Shown piece after piece: positions 23,188-31,324 of a stretch of 45,689 nucleotides of DNA (positions within the stretch are counted from its first letter, which is position 1; each line of letters begins with the position of its first letter). The DNA is from Candidatus Bipolaricaulota bacterium (GTDB lineage: Bacteria; Bipolaricaulota; Bipolaricaulia; Bipolaricaulales; Bipolaricaulaceae): contig JACIWK010000014.1 in NCBI GenBank assembly GCA_014360985.1, positions 1-45,689 of the forward strand, written 5' to 3'. The notes under the pieces were generated by a model. The model made no database searches and was not told where the DNA came from. It saw only the letters and a list, made by a program, of their open reading frames with translations. The position numbers and the translations under genes are program-made.

Positions 23188-24978
23188 TTACACGAACGGG
23201 GAGACGATCTCCCCGCGCTCGACGTCCACCAGGCCACGGTCCGTGAGACGGAAGGCAGGGATCACCGGTAGAGCGAGGAGGGAGAGGGTCATGAACGCGT
23301 TCTCCAGGGTACATCCGCATCCACGGAGGCCATGGTGGAGGGCATCCATCCCCTGTGCCACCTCCTCCGCCGACCCCGTGGAGAGGAGCCCGGCGATGGG
23401 AAGGGGGATCCACACCAGCACTTCCTCCCCGCGCACGAGACACACTCCCCCGCCTCCCTGTGCCACCTGGTTCCCCGCGCGGGCCATCGCCTCCCGGTCG
23501 GTGCCCACGATGAGGAGGTTATGGCTGTCGTGGGCGACCGTGCTCGCCAGAGCGCACCCCTCGCCGAGACCCACCCCCCGCACGAATCCCCGCCCGATCC
23601 GGCCGCTCCGCTGGTGCCGCTCCACCACGGCTGCGTACGCCACATCGGGAACGAGCTCGACCATCCCCGCGCGCACGGGGAGGGCCACCGTCACGGCGCG
23701 GGTCGGGGCTTGGTTCGCGAGGACCTCGATCGCCCACACCTCGACTTCCCCAGCAGCGAGCGGGGCCCCAATGGCGAAATCGGCCGCGGCAAGGGGACGG
23801 GGGAGCCGCACCGTGTCCATCGCCCATGGGGGACAAGAGGGGGAGGGGACGGGGAAAACGACCTCTCCTGCCTCACCCACGACCTCGCCCCCCACGATCA
23901 CCACGTCGACGGAGAACCGGGCGAGGTCGGGCACGAGGAGGATGTCCGCCCAACGCCCAGGTGCGATCGACCCCACATCCCGCGCCACCCCGAAGTGCTC
24001 GGCCGTGTTCACCGTGGCCATCTGGATCGCCACCACAGGGGGGATTCCCGCTCCGATCGCCAGGCGCACCACGTCGTCCATGTGGCCCTGGGAGAGGATC
24101 GTCTCCGCATGGCGATCGTCGGTGCAGAGGAGGACATGGCGGAGGTCGATCCCGGCCTCGCGCACCCCGTGGACCCCCGCGAGGAGGTCCTGCCAGGCCG
24201 TGCCCTGGCGGAGGATGGCGCGCATCCCTTGACGGACCCGCGCCACAGCATCCTCGGGCCGCGTCCCCTCGTGACAGTCGATCGGTCCCCCCGCTGCATA
24301 GGCATGGAACATCGTTCCCAGGTCGGGAGATGCGTAGTGTCCCCCCACCACCTTCCCCGCCTTCAGGGCGGCGGCGATCTTGGCGTGGACAGCTTCGTCC
24401 CCCGCGACGACTCCAGGGTAGTCCATCACCTCCCCCAGGCCGACGACATCGGGCCAATCGAGCGCCTCCGCCACCTCATGCGGGCCGAGGCGGGCTCCCG
24501 CCGTCTCCAAGCCCGGCGCCGCGGGGACGCACGACGGGACCAGACCGTAGATCCGGAGCGGGGTCCGCTCCGCCTCATCAAGGATGAGCCGCACCCCCCG
24601 CAGCCCGAGGACGTTCGCGATCTCATGAGGGTCGGCGAACACGCCCGTCGTCCCATGGGGGAGGACGGCCCGGGCGAACTCGGTCACCCCAAGCATCGAG
24701 CTCTCGATGTGGACATGAGCGTCGAGGAGGCCCGGGACGAGGTACCGGCCCTGAGCTTCGATGACCCGCGTCTGGGGGCCGATCATCGCTCCCGCGTCTG
24801 GTCCGCAGTACGCGATCCGACCGTTCGCCACGGCGATGTCCGTGTGATCGATGATCTCACCCGAGTTCACGTTCACCCAACGGCCGGCGCGGACCACAAG
24901 GTCCGCGGGGCGCCGCCCCGTGGCCACAGCCACGAGGTCCCGCGTCACTTCATGGAGAGGTCTTCTCGGGCAGTGCAT
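23188..24978 (-). CDS. ade: Adenine deaminase
   Basis: Converts adenine to hypoxanthine and ammonia. The 596-residue product has the Ade layout: a small N-terminal beta domain with LVVRAGRWVNVNSGEI, the amidohydrolase barrel with PGLLDAHVHIESSML, GVFADPHEIANVLG, and CTDDRHAETILSQGHMDDVVRLAI, and a C-terminal domain with VAHDSHNLLIVGTDREAMARA and the final EGIVSPFV-like end (GEIVSPFV). The histidine and aspartate ligands of the di-iron/manganese centre are present. ATG 24978 has no ribosome site, and a GTG about 11 codons in is the alternative. It follows the nucleoside-binding protein after a hairpin (24989-25020). In this operon it links imported adenine to hypoxanthine, which can go to Hpt or to the hydroxylase. 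Confidence 0.94.
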   Translation of the reverse strand: MHCPRRPLHEVTRDLVAVATGRRPADLVVRAGRWVNVNSGEIIDHTDIAVANGRIAYCGPDAGAMIGPQTRVIEAQGRYLVPGLLDAHVHIESSMLGVTEFARAVLPHGTTGVFADPHEIANVLGLRGVRLILDEAERTPLRIYGLVPSCVPAAPGLETAGARLGPHEVAEALDWPDVVGLGEVMDYPGVVAGDEAVHAKIAAALKAGKVVGGHYASPDLGTMFHAYAAGGPIDCHEGTRPEDAVARVRQGMRAILRQGTAWQDLLAGVHGVREAGIDLRHVLLCTDDRHAETILSQGHMDDVVRLAIGAGIPPVVAIQMATVNTAEHFGVARDVGSIAPGRWADILLVPDLARFSVDVVIVGGEVVGEAGEVVFPVPSPSCPPWAMDTVRLPRPLAAADFAIGAPLAAGEVEVWAIEVLANQAPTRAVTVALPVRAGMVELVPDVAYAAVVERHQRSGRIGRGFVRGVGLGEGCALASTVAHDSHNLLIVGTDREAMARAGNQVAQGGGGVCLVRGEEVLVWIPLPIAGLLSTGSAEEVAQGMDALHHGLRGCGCTLENAFMTLSLLALPVIPAFRLTDRGLVDVERGEIVSPFV

Positions 24979-24988
24979 GAGCAGAACA

Positions 24989-25020
24989 GAGGGGCGGCCA
25001 CCATCAAGCAGCCGCCCCTC
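24989..25020 (-). promoter_or_regulatory. Hairpin between the binding-protein gene and ade
   Basis: A perfect 10-bp GC-rich stem (GAGGGGCGGC with GCCGCCCCTC) and a 12-nt loop lie 19 nt after the BMP-protein stop. There is no strong U-tract, so it is probably a partial terminator or 3'-end stabiliser that raises the amount of binding protein over downstream enzymes. Confidence 0.6.
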
Positions 25021-25038
25021 GAGCGCAACCCACGCCCC

Positions 25039-26271
25039 TTACGGCTCACCTGGCCAGGGACCCGCCACCCCGGCCGCCGCCCACTCCATGGTGATGAGGT
25101 GGTCGTAGCTCATCCACATCCCCGCCGGAACGACGAGGTTGCCCTTCCGGTCGTACACCGGACCCTCGAACGGGTCGAACGTGATCCCCGGGTCCGCGAA
25201 TTGGTTGTGGCGCAAGAACACGAGGTCGTACACGGAGATCGTCCCGAACGCGGGATGGTTGATGGTGTAGTCCTTGAGGGCCCGCTCGTACACCGGGTTG
25301 ACCACCATGCTCGGGGAGATCTCGCAGCAGCACCCGCAACAGCAAGCGCAACTGGTGTCGGACACGCATGCCGTCTCACAGTAGACCACGGCGGGAACGG
25401 CCGCGCACTCCACCGCGCCTTGAGCGAGCAGCCACCAGTAGTCCACGTGGGCAAGGTTCCTTGTGGTGTAGATCCCCTCGTGGATCTTGACCAGGAAGTC
25501 GTCGTAGATGACCTCCCAGTGAACGAGCTGCCCGGAGACCACGTAGTCCGGCGCGAACTCGTACATCGGCGAGTAGTGGCCGAACGAAGGCAGGCCTCGC
25601 TCCGCCGCCACCTGGACCACCGTGGGGGAGTCCTCGGTGAACGCGAACACGTCACACCCCTCGGCGATGAGGGCTTCGGTCGCCTCCTTGGCTGCCGCGG
25701 GGTTGTACCACTCGTAGATCCACCGCACGTGGACCTCAGCAGTCGGGTTGACCTCCCGCACGCCGATGGTGAACGCGCTGATGTGCCGCTTCACCTCGGG
25801 AATCGGGAACGCGCCAACGTACCCGACCTTGCCCGTCTTGGTGAGGGCCCCCGCCATGAGGCCGTTCAGGTAGTACACCTGGTAGAAGTCGGCCATGTAG
25901 GTGGCCATGTTCGGCGCACGCTTGAATCCGGACGCGTGGGCGAAGATCACGTTCGGGTACCGCTGGGCGGCGGCAAACGTCCCGTCGATGAACCCGAAGC
26001 TCGTGGTGAAGATCACGTTGCAGCCCTGCCGCACGAGTTGGTCGATGTAGGTCTCGACTTCACCCTCGGGCACGCTCTCGATATACACCGTCTCTAGCCA
26101 ATCGTACTTCTCATCCACGATCCGCCGGGCCACGTCGTGGGCGTGGGTCCAGCCGTAGTCGCCGATCGGCCCCACGTAGATGAACCCGGCTTTGATCTTC
26201 TCCGCCCCCAGGCCGAGAAGCCCTACCAACGTCAACGCTGCCACAACGAGCACAAGCTTCCGCATGTTCAT
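25039..26271 (-). CDS. BMP-family (PnrA/Med-type) ABC binding protein with a ten-cysteine insert
   Basis: A 410-residue extracytoplasmic binding protein of the BMP family, whose studied members (PnrA, RnsB, BmpA) bind purine nucleosides. The signal peptide is KLVLVVAALTLVGLLGLGA, with no lipobox cysteine, so it seems to be periplasmic rather than a lipoprotein. Family landmarks: AGFIYVGPIGDYGWTHAHD, NVIFTTSFGF, YYLNGLMAGALTKTGKVGYVGAFP, GCDVFAFTEDSPTVVQ, and the end ISVYDLVFLRHNQF...ITFDPFEGPVYDRKGNLV. Between DYWWLLAQGAVE and MVVNPVYERAL, where relatives have only a few residues, there are ten cysteines in residues 289-316, including the run CACCCGCCC. GGAGGTGACGG precedes the ATG. It follows the two permease genes of the same importer. 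Confidence 0.93.
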   Translation of the reverse strand: MNMRKLVLVVAALTLVGLLGLGAEKIKAGFIYVGPIGDYGWTHAHDVARRIVDEKYDWLETVYIESVPEGEVETYIDQLVRQGCNVIFTTSFGFIDGTFAAAQRYPNVIFAHASGFKRAPNMATYMADFYQVYYLNGLMAGALTKTGKVGYVGAFPIPEVKRHISAFTIGVREVNPTAEVHVRWIYEWYNPAAAKEATEALIAEGCDVFAFTEDSPTVVQVAAERGLPSFGHYSPMYEFAPDYVVSGQLVHWEVIYDDFLVKIHEGIYTTRNLAHVDYWWLLAQGAVECAAVPAVVYCETACVSDTSCACCCGCCCEISPSMVVNPVYERALKDYTINHPAFGTISVYDLVFLRHNQFADPGITFDPFEGPVYDRKGNLVVPAGMWMSYDHLITMEWAAAGVAGPWPGEP

Positions 26272-26355
26272 CCGTCACCTCCGGAGGTTGTTCCACATAC
26301 CCACATACAGATCTTAGGATGCTCACCTCGTCTGGACCCGGCTCTCACCCCCCGT

Positions 26356-27282
26356 TCATCTCTCGCCACGCACGTACGGAACCCCCAGGGAACCCGGGGC
26401 ACGTCGACGCCACCGCGCTCCCCCAAACCCGCTCACTGCCAAAACCAGTATAGCGAAAGCGTAGGGCATGAGCTTGAGGAGCTCGGGGGATACGTAGGCC
26501 TGAAGGCGGAACGACAGGTGGTACAGGGCCCCGAAGAAGAACGCGCCCCAGATCGCTTGGAGCGGATCCCACGACGCGAAGATGGTGAGCGCGATCACGA
26601 TCCACCCCATCCCGGCCGTCATCCCTTCCGTCCACGATGGACGGTAGGCCACCGACAGGTACCCTCCCCCAACCCCGGCGAGGAGCCCCCCCAGGGCCAC
26701 ACACAGGTAGCGGACGACGGTCACGTTGATTCCCAACGAGTCAGCGGTGGCTGGGGACTCCCCCACCGAGCGGATGGCGATCCCCCACCGGGTGCGGAAC
26801 AGAACCACCCACAGCACCACCGCGAGGAGGATCCCAAGGTAGGTGAGGATCGTCTGATCGACGAACAGCATCGGCCCAAGGACGGGGATCTCCGCGAGGC
26901 TGGGGACGGTGATTGTGCCCAGAGGCACTCGGAGGGGCCTTCCCTCCCACCCCCGTCCAAGGAGCCCCGCCAGCCCCAATCCGAACAAGGTGAGGGCGAG
27001 CCCAGACACGTATTGGTTGGCGCGGAGGGTCACGGTCAGAAACGCGTGCCACACGGCAGCGACCACTCCCACGGCCGCGGCGGCGAGGAGCCCCCAGCCA
27101 GGGTGACCGAGGGTCTGGGCCACAGCGAACCCGGCGTAGGCCCCGAGGATCATCATCCCCTCCACGCCCAGGTTTACTACGCCGGACCGCTCAGCGTAGA
27201 TCTCGCCCAGCGTCCCCCACAGGAGGGGGACCCCGAACGCCAAGGCCCGGCTCACCGTGCTCACAAGCCAACCTAGGTCCAT
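26356..27282 (-). CDS. ABC transporter permease for nucleosides (second permease)
   Basis: A 308-residue membrane permease (BPD_transp_2 family) of BMP-type nucleoside importers, like NupC/RnsD and PnrE. The family segment TLGEIYAERSGVVNLGVEGMMILGAYAGF is near the N-terminus, followed by SGLALTLFG and the conserved GLLAGVGGGYLSVAY...WTEGMTAGMGWIVIALTIF near the C-terminus. About nine membrane segments are expected. ATG 27282 is preferred: it is preceded by GGAGGAGAGGGG and overlaps the first permease by 10 nt; the longer frame adds seven residues. Works with the other permease, the double ATPase and the BMP protein. Confidence 0.92.
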   Translation of the reverse strand: MDLGWLVSTVSRALAFGVPLLWGTLGEIYAERSGVVNLGVEGMMILGAYAGFAVAQTLGHPGWGLLAAAAVGVVAAVWHAFLTVTLRANQYVSGLALTLFGLGLAGLLGRGWEGRPLRVPLGTITVPSLAEIPVLGPMLFVDQTILTYLGILLAVVLWVVLFRTRWGIAIRSVGESPATADSLGINVTVVRYLCVALGGLLAGVGGGYLSVAYRPSWTEGMTAGMGWIVIALTIFASWDPLQAIWGAFFFGALYHLSFRLQAYVSPELLKLMPYAFAILVLAVSGFGGARWRRRAPGSLGVPYVRGER

Positions 27283-28364
27283 GCTTCCCCTCTCCTCCGC
27301 CACCGGATCCGCCAGTACATGAGGAGGTCCGAGCTGATGAGGGAAAACAGAATCAGCCCGTTGAACACCCCGGTAATTTGGAACGGAAGCCCGAGCGTGG
27401 TCTTCATGAGATCACCCGCAGCGAAGATGAGGCCGAACAGGAGCGCGGTGAGGATCGCGGCGATCGGGCTGCCACGGGCGAGCCAGGCGACGATGATCGC
27501 CGTGTACCCGTAGCCCATCGAGATGTGGGACGGGCTCCGCAAGCGCCAGTGGATCCCCGCCACCTCTCCTACCCCGGCGAGGGCGGCCAGCCCTCCGGAG
27601 ATGACCATCGCCAGGGAGAGGACCACGGTGAAGCTGATCCCCGCATAGCGGGCGGCATCCGGGCTCTGCCCCACTACCCGCACCTCGTACCCCAACCGGG
27701 TTCGAGAGAGGATCAACCCCACGACAAGGGCCGCCACCACGCCCACGCCCAGCGTCGGCCAATGGACCCTCGTCCCCGCAATCAGGGGGAGGCGGGCCGC
27801 GGTCGGGAACATGTCCGTGTACGCGAACCCGCGCATCGTGGGGCCCTTCCACGGTCCATGAACGAGCCACTCCACGATGTAGGCCATGATGTAGTTCATC
27901 ATCAGGGTGGAGATGACCTCGTTCACCTGGAGCTTGACCCGCAGGAGGGCCGGGATCACCGCCCAGAGGGCCCCCGCCCCAAACCCGGCGAGGAACATCA
28001 GGGGAAGGCGGAGCCCGTCGGGAACGGGGACAAACAGGGCCACCCCGCTCGCCGCCACCGCCCCCGCCAGGAGCTGGCCCTCGGCCCCGATGTTCCAGAA
28101 CTGCGCCCGGAACGCCAGCGTCAGCCCCACCCCGCACAGGATGAGGGGGATCGCCCGGCGGACAATGTCCGACAGCCCGTCCACCGTCCCCAGCGTCCCG
28201 CGGCCGATCTCGGCGTACGCCCGCCACGGGCTCACCCCGTAGGCCCAGAAAACGAGGGCGGCCAGCAGAAGGGCGACCACCACCGCGAGCACCGACACCC
28301 CGAACACGACGTGGCGCGGCGGGGCGAGCCTCCGCTCCACAATGAAGGGACCGATGCGCTTCAT
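27273..28364 (-). CDS. ABC transporter permease for nucleosides (first permease)
   Basis: A 363-residue permease of the same importer (BPD_transp_2, like NupB/RnsC and PnrD). It has a short cytoplasmic start with basic residues, about nine membrane segments, and the family block LTLAFRAQFWNIGAEGQLLAGAVAA. Also present are QVNEVISTLMMNYI and the cytoplasmic loop RLGYEVRVVGQSPDAARYAGI. The gene starts at an ATGA overlap with the ATPase gene. It is one half of a permease pair with 26356-27282. Confidence 0.93.
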   Translation of the reverse strand: MKRIGPFIVERRLAPPRHVVFGVSVLAVVVALLLAALVFWAYGVSPWRAYAEIGRGTLGTVDGLSDIVRRAIPLILCGVGLTLAFRAQFWNIGAEGQLLAGAVAASGVALFVPVPDGLRLPLMFLAGFGAGALWAVIPALLRVKLQVNEVISTLMMNYIMAYIVEWLVHGPWKGPTMRGFAYTDMFPTAARLPLIAGTRVHWPTLGVGVVAALVVGLILSRTRLGYEVRVVGQSPDAARYAGISFTVVLSLAMVISGGLAALAGVGEVAGIHWRLRSPSHISMGYGYTAIIVAWLARGSPIAAILTALLFGLIFAAGDLMKTTLGLPFQITGVFNGLILFSLISSDLLMYWRIRWRRRGEAWT

Positions 28365-29920
28365 CCCCGCACCCGCTCCTCTCCGGCCATCATCATCCCA
28401 ATCTCCTCACGCTTCGCCTCTCCCGCAGAGACCACCCCCGTGATCTCGCCGCGGAACATGACCGCGATCCGGTCGGCGAGCTCCATGACCTCCTCGAGGT
28501 CCTCCGACACGAGAAGGACACCTGCCCCTGCCTCTCGTTGCCGGAGGAGGAGTTCCCGGATCTGCTCCGTCGCCCCCACATCGAGACCGTAGGTCGGATG
28601 GGCAGCGAGGACGAGGGCCGGCTGGCCGGACAACTCCCGCGCCAGGATCAGCTTCTGGATGTTCCCCCCCGAGAGGAGCTTGGCTGGCGTCTTGGGGTTG
28701 GAGGTCACGATCCCGTGCTCCTCGATCGCCGTCTGGGCAAACCTCCGCACAGAGGCCGGGTGGAGGAGGCCCGCCCGGCAGAACGGGGGGCGATGGTGGC
28801 GCTTCAGGATCAGGTTCTCCTCCACGGAGAGTCCAGGGACGATCCCCATTCGAATCCGCTCCTCGGGAACGTGGGCCACGCCGATGTCGGACAGGAGGCG
28901 CGGGGAGCGGTTGGTCACATCGTCCCCGAGGATGCAGACCCTCCCCCGCTCGATCCGGCGGAGGCCCGCCAGCGCCTCCACCAACTCCCGTTGCCCGTTC
29001 CCCGCGACCCCAGCGATCCCGAAGATCTCCCCCCGACACACGCTGAAGCTCACGCCCCGCACGGCGGGGAGCCCCCGATCGTTGCGAACGTGGATCCCCT
29101 CCACGTTCAGGGCCGCGTCGCCGGGGGTACAGGCCCTTTTGGTGAGGCGGAACACGACCTCCCGGCCCACCATCATCCGAGCCAGCATGGGTTTGTCCGC
29201 TCCCGCGGCGGCGACCGTGCCCACGACACGGCCGCGACGCATGACCGTGATCCGGTCCGCCACCTCAAGCACTTCGGTCAGCTTGTGGGAGATGAAGATG
29301 ACCCCGTGTCCTTCCTCCCGCATCCGGGATAGAACTTTGAACAGCTCGCCTGTCTCCTGCGGGGTGAGGACGCTCGTGGGCTCATCGAGGATCAGGACTT
29401 CCGCCCCGCGGAGAAGGGCCTTCAGGATCTCTACCCTCTGCTGCTCCCCCGCGGAGAGCTCCCACACTCGCCGGTCTGGATCGACGGGCAGGCCGTAGCG
29501 TTCCGACAACTCGCGCAGACGGCGCCCGACCCCCCTCGCCGGAGCCCAGAACGGGGTCCCCTTCAACCCCAAGGCCGCGTTCTCCGCCACGGTGTGGGGA
29601 AGGACGAGCTTGAAGTGCTGGTGGACCATCCCGATACCGAGGGCGATCGCTTCGCGCGGGGAACGGATCGTCACCCGTCGCCCGCGAACCAGGACGAAGC
29701 CGGAGTCGGGGCGATACAGGCCGTAGAGGACGTTCACGAGCGTGGTCTTCCCCGCCCCGTTCTCACCCAGCAGGGCGTGGACCTCGCCAGGCCGGACGTC
29801 GAACGTCACGCGGTCGTTGGCGACAACCCCAGGGAAAGACTTGGTGACCTCCTCGAGCCGGACGAGAGGCGGGGAGTCCGGCCTCCTATCTGGACGGCCG
29901 GTACCGGCGTCAGCCCTCAT
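28361..29920 (-). CDS. ABC transporter ATP-binding protein for nucleosides (two ATPase domains)
   Basis: A 519-residue ATPase with two ABC domains in one chain, as in NupA/RnsA and RbsA-type proteins. The first domain has Walker A GENGAGKTT, Q-loop MVHQHFKL, signature LSAGEQQRVEI and Walker B VLILDEPTSVL. The second is degenerate at Walker A (GVAGNGQREL) but keeps the signature LSGGNIQKLILAREL and a modified Walker B (LVLAAHPTYGLD), a normal asymmetry for this family. ATG 29920 (MRADAGTGRPDRRP) is chosen over a longer frame because a promoter (-10 TATACT) ends 8 nt before it; the message would start at or next to the AUG. First gene of a long operon that runs to about 15428 or 13634. Confidence 0.92.
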   Translation of the reverse strand: MRADAGTGRPDRRPDSPPLVRLEEVTKSFPGVVANDRVTFDVRPGEVHALLGENGAGKTTLVNVLYGLYRPDSGFVLVRGRRVTIRSPREAIALGIGMVHQHFKLVLPHTVAENAALGLKGTPFWAPARGVGRRLRELSERYGLPVDPDRRVWELSAGEQQRVEILKALLRGAEVLILDEPTSVLTPQETGELFKVLSRMREEGHGVIFISHKLTEVLEVADRITVMRRGRVVGTVAAAGADKPMLARMMVGREVVFRLTKRACTPGDAALNVEGIHVRNDRGLPAVRGVSFSVCRGEIFGIAGVAGNGQRELVEALAGLRRIERGRVCILGDDVTNRSPRLLSDIGVAHVPEERIRMGIVPGLSVEENLILKRHHRPPFCRAGLLHPASVRRFAQTAIEEHGIVTSNPKTPAKLLSGGNIQKLILARELSGQPALVLAAHPTYGLDVGATEQIRELLLRQREAGAGVLLVSEDLEEVMELADRIAVMFRGEITGVVSAGEAKREEIGMMMAGEERVRG

Positions 29921-29928
29921 GGTGGGGC

Positions 29929-29958
29929 AGTATAACGGCCCCCCGGTCCGATGGTCAA
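29929..29958 (-). promoter_or_regulatory. Promoter of the purine uptake/catabolism operon (leaderless)
   Basis: On the minus strand, TTGACC (29953-29958) and TATACT (29929-29934) are separated by 18 nt. Transcription would begin near 29922, only about two bases from the ATG at 29920, so the mRNA would be leaderless or nearly so. It is back to back with the plus-strand promoter. Confidence 0.65.
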
Positions 29959-29959
29959 G

Positions 29960-29989
29960 TTGTCTGACAGGTTGCACCGTCGCTATACT
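29960..29989 (+). promoter_or_regulatory. Promoter of the xanthine-dehydrogenase operon (leaderless)
   Basis: TTGTCT (29960-29965) and TATACT (29984-29989) are 18 nt apart. The ATG of the FAD-subunit gene is at 29997, 7 nt after the -10 box, so this transcript also appears leaderless. The same -10 sequence serves both directions. Confidence 0.6.
29961..29969. promoter_or_regulatory. Candidate shared operator between divergent purine operons
   Basis: The odd palindrome TGTC-T-GACA overlaps the plus-strand -35 box and ends 2 bp from the minus-strand -35 box. A regulator bound here could control both operons at once. It is short, so this is only a suggestion. Confidence 0.3.
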
Positions 29990-29996
29990 CCGGGCA

Positions 29997-30854
29997 ATGA
30001 GCGGGGTGCACGCGAGAGGTGTTCGCCGGTTCCATTTCGCCCGGGACGTGGAGGAGGCCCTGTCCCTCCTCGCGGCCTACGAGGGTCGGGGGGCGCTCCT
30101 CGCAGGCGGGGTCGACCTCCTCCGCTCCCTCCGGGTGGACATCGAAGGCCTGATTGATATCACACGGATCGGGCTCTCCTACACGAAGGAGGCTCGTGGC
30201 GGGCTGGCGATCGGGGGCACCACGACCCTCACCTCGATCCTGGAAAGCAGGGCAGCTCGGGAGTACGGCGGGGGGATCCTCGCCGACCTCCTCCATCGGG
30301 TGGCGGTCCCCCCGCTGCGGAACATGGCCACGCTCGGCGGGGCGCTCGTGTCCGCCCATCCATGGGCCGACATCCCCACGGCCCTCGTCGCCCTCGGGGC
30401 GGAGGTGCGCTGGCAGGGAGAGAAGGAGGGGAGGGTGCCGGTGGAGGAGCTGTACCAGGGACCGTTCCGCGGCCTGTTCCGGCAAGCGGTGGCCATCGAG
30501 GTCCTGCTCCCCCCGTGGGACGGGGCGTTCGCCTACGAGAAGGTCGGCCGGACCGGGTACGATATCGCCCTCCTCAACGCGTGTTGCGGAGTGGGAGTCG
30601 AGGGTGGAAGGATCGCCTGGGCGCGGGTGGCCGTCGGGGCGAGGCCGGATCGAGGAGAAAGGCTCCCGTGGGCCGAGGAGGCGCTCATCGGGCAGAGGCC
30701 CAGCCAGACGTTGTGGCAGGAAGTCCAAGATCTCGTTGCGAAGCGGATCGAGGTCGGGGACGACCGTCGGGCGAGTGGGGCGTGGCGGCGGGAGGTGGCG
30801 GGGGTGCTCGTCGAGCGGGCCCTCGCCCGCGCCTCCGGGAGGGCCGGGATGTGA
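29997..30854 (+). CDS. FAD-binding subunit of xanthine dehydrogenase-type enzyme
   Basis: A 285-residue flavoprotein subunit of a three-part molybdenum hydroxylase. The FAD-binding motif GALLAGGVDLLRSLR and the second motif LRNMATLGGALVSAHPWADIPTALVAL are present, followed by a CO_deh_flav_C-like domain. The product ends RALARASGRAGM. ATG 29997 lies 7 nt after a -10 box. It is not a close copy of the FAD subunit at 15428-16276; the two seem to be distinct paralogs. The stop codon overlaps the GTG of the 2Fe-2S gene (GTGA), so the subunits are made together. Confidence 0.9.
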   Translation: MSGVHARGVRRFHFARDVEEALSLLAAYEGRGALLAGGVDLLRSLRVDIEGLIDITRIGLSYTKEARGGLAIGGTTTLTSILESRAAREYGGGILADLLHRVAVPPLRNMATLGGALVSAHPWADIPTALVALGAEVRWQGEKEGRVPVEELYQGPFRGLFRQAVAIEVLLPPWDGAFAYEKVGRTGYDIALLNACCGVGVEGGRIAWARVAVGARPDRGERLPWAEEALIGQRPSQTLWQEVQDLVAKRIEVGDDRRASGAWRREVAGVLVERALARASGRAGM

Positions 30855-31324
30855 AGCTGTTGTTTGAGCTCAACGGAGTACCCCAGTACCTCGACGTCGA
30901 GCCGGGAGAGCGCCTCCTTCGCCTCCTCCGTCGGTTGGGGATGAAGTCCGTCAAGGAGGGGTGCGGAACCGGCGACTGCGGGGCGTGTACCGTTCTCGTG
31001 GACGGCCGCGCCGTGCGCTCCTGCCTCATGGTCGCCCCCCAGGTCCAGGGGCGACGGGTTCTGACCCTCGAGGGCTTGGGCTCCGTCGACGACCCCCATC
31101 CTCTGCAGCAGGCGTTCCTCGACGCCGGGGCTGTGCAGTGCGGGTTCTGCACGCCGGGGATGATCCTCGTCGCGTACGAGCTCCTCCAGGGCAACGACGA
31201 CCCCTCGCCGGAGGACGTCCGGAAGGCGATCGCGGGAAACCTCTGCCGGTGCACGGGGTACGTCAAGATCGCGGATGCGGTCCTCCTTGCCGCTCGGTGG
31301 AAACAGGAGGGAAAGTGGCGGTAG
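30851..31324 (+). CDS. 2Fe-2S subunit of xanthine dehydrogenase-type enzyme
   Basis: A 157-residue subunit with both 2Fe-2S sites: GCGTGDCGACTVLVDGRAVRSC in the N-terminal ferredoxin part, and VQCGFCTPGMILV with NLCRCTGYVKI in the helical part. It starts with GTG 30851 overlapping the previous stop, and overlaps the molybdenum subunit by 10 nt. It would pass electrons from the molybdenum centre to FAD. Similar in layout to the 2Fe-2S protein at 16877-17344 but different in sequence. Confidence 0.95.
   Translation: MKLLFELNGVPQYLDVEPGERLLRLLRRLGMKSVKEGCGTGDCGACTVLVDGRAVRSCLMVAPQVQGRRVLTLEGLGSVDDPHPLQQAFLDAGAVQCGFCTPGMILVAYELLQGNDDPSPEDVRKAIAGNLCRCTGYVKIADAVLLAARWKQEGKWR

Noticed and set aside
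25324-25407. The cysteine cluster as a frameshift artefact
   Set aside because: The protein before and after it is in the same frame and matches the BMP family, so no frame change occurs.
23332-26097. A 921-residue plus-strand open frame
   Set aside because: It is the antisense shadow of ade and the BMP gene, histidine- and arginine-rich with no domain; a chance effect of GC codon bias.
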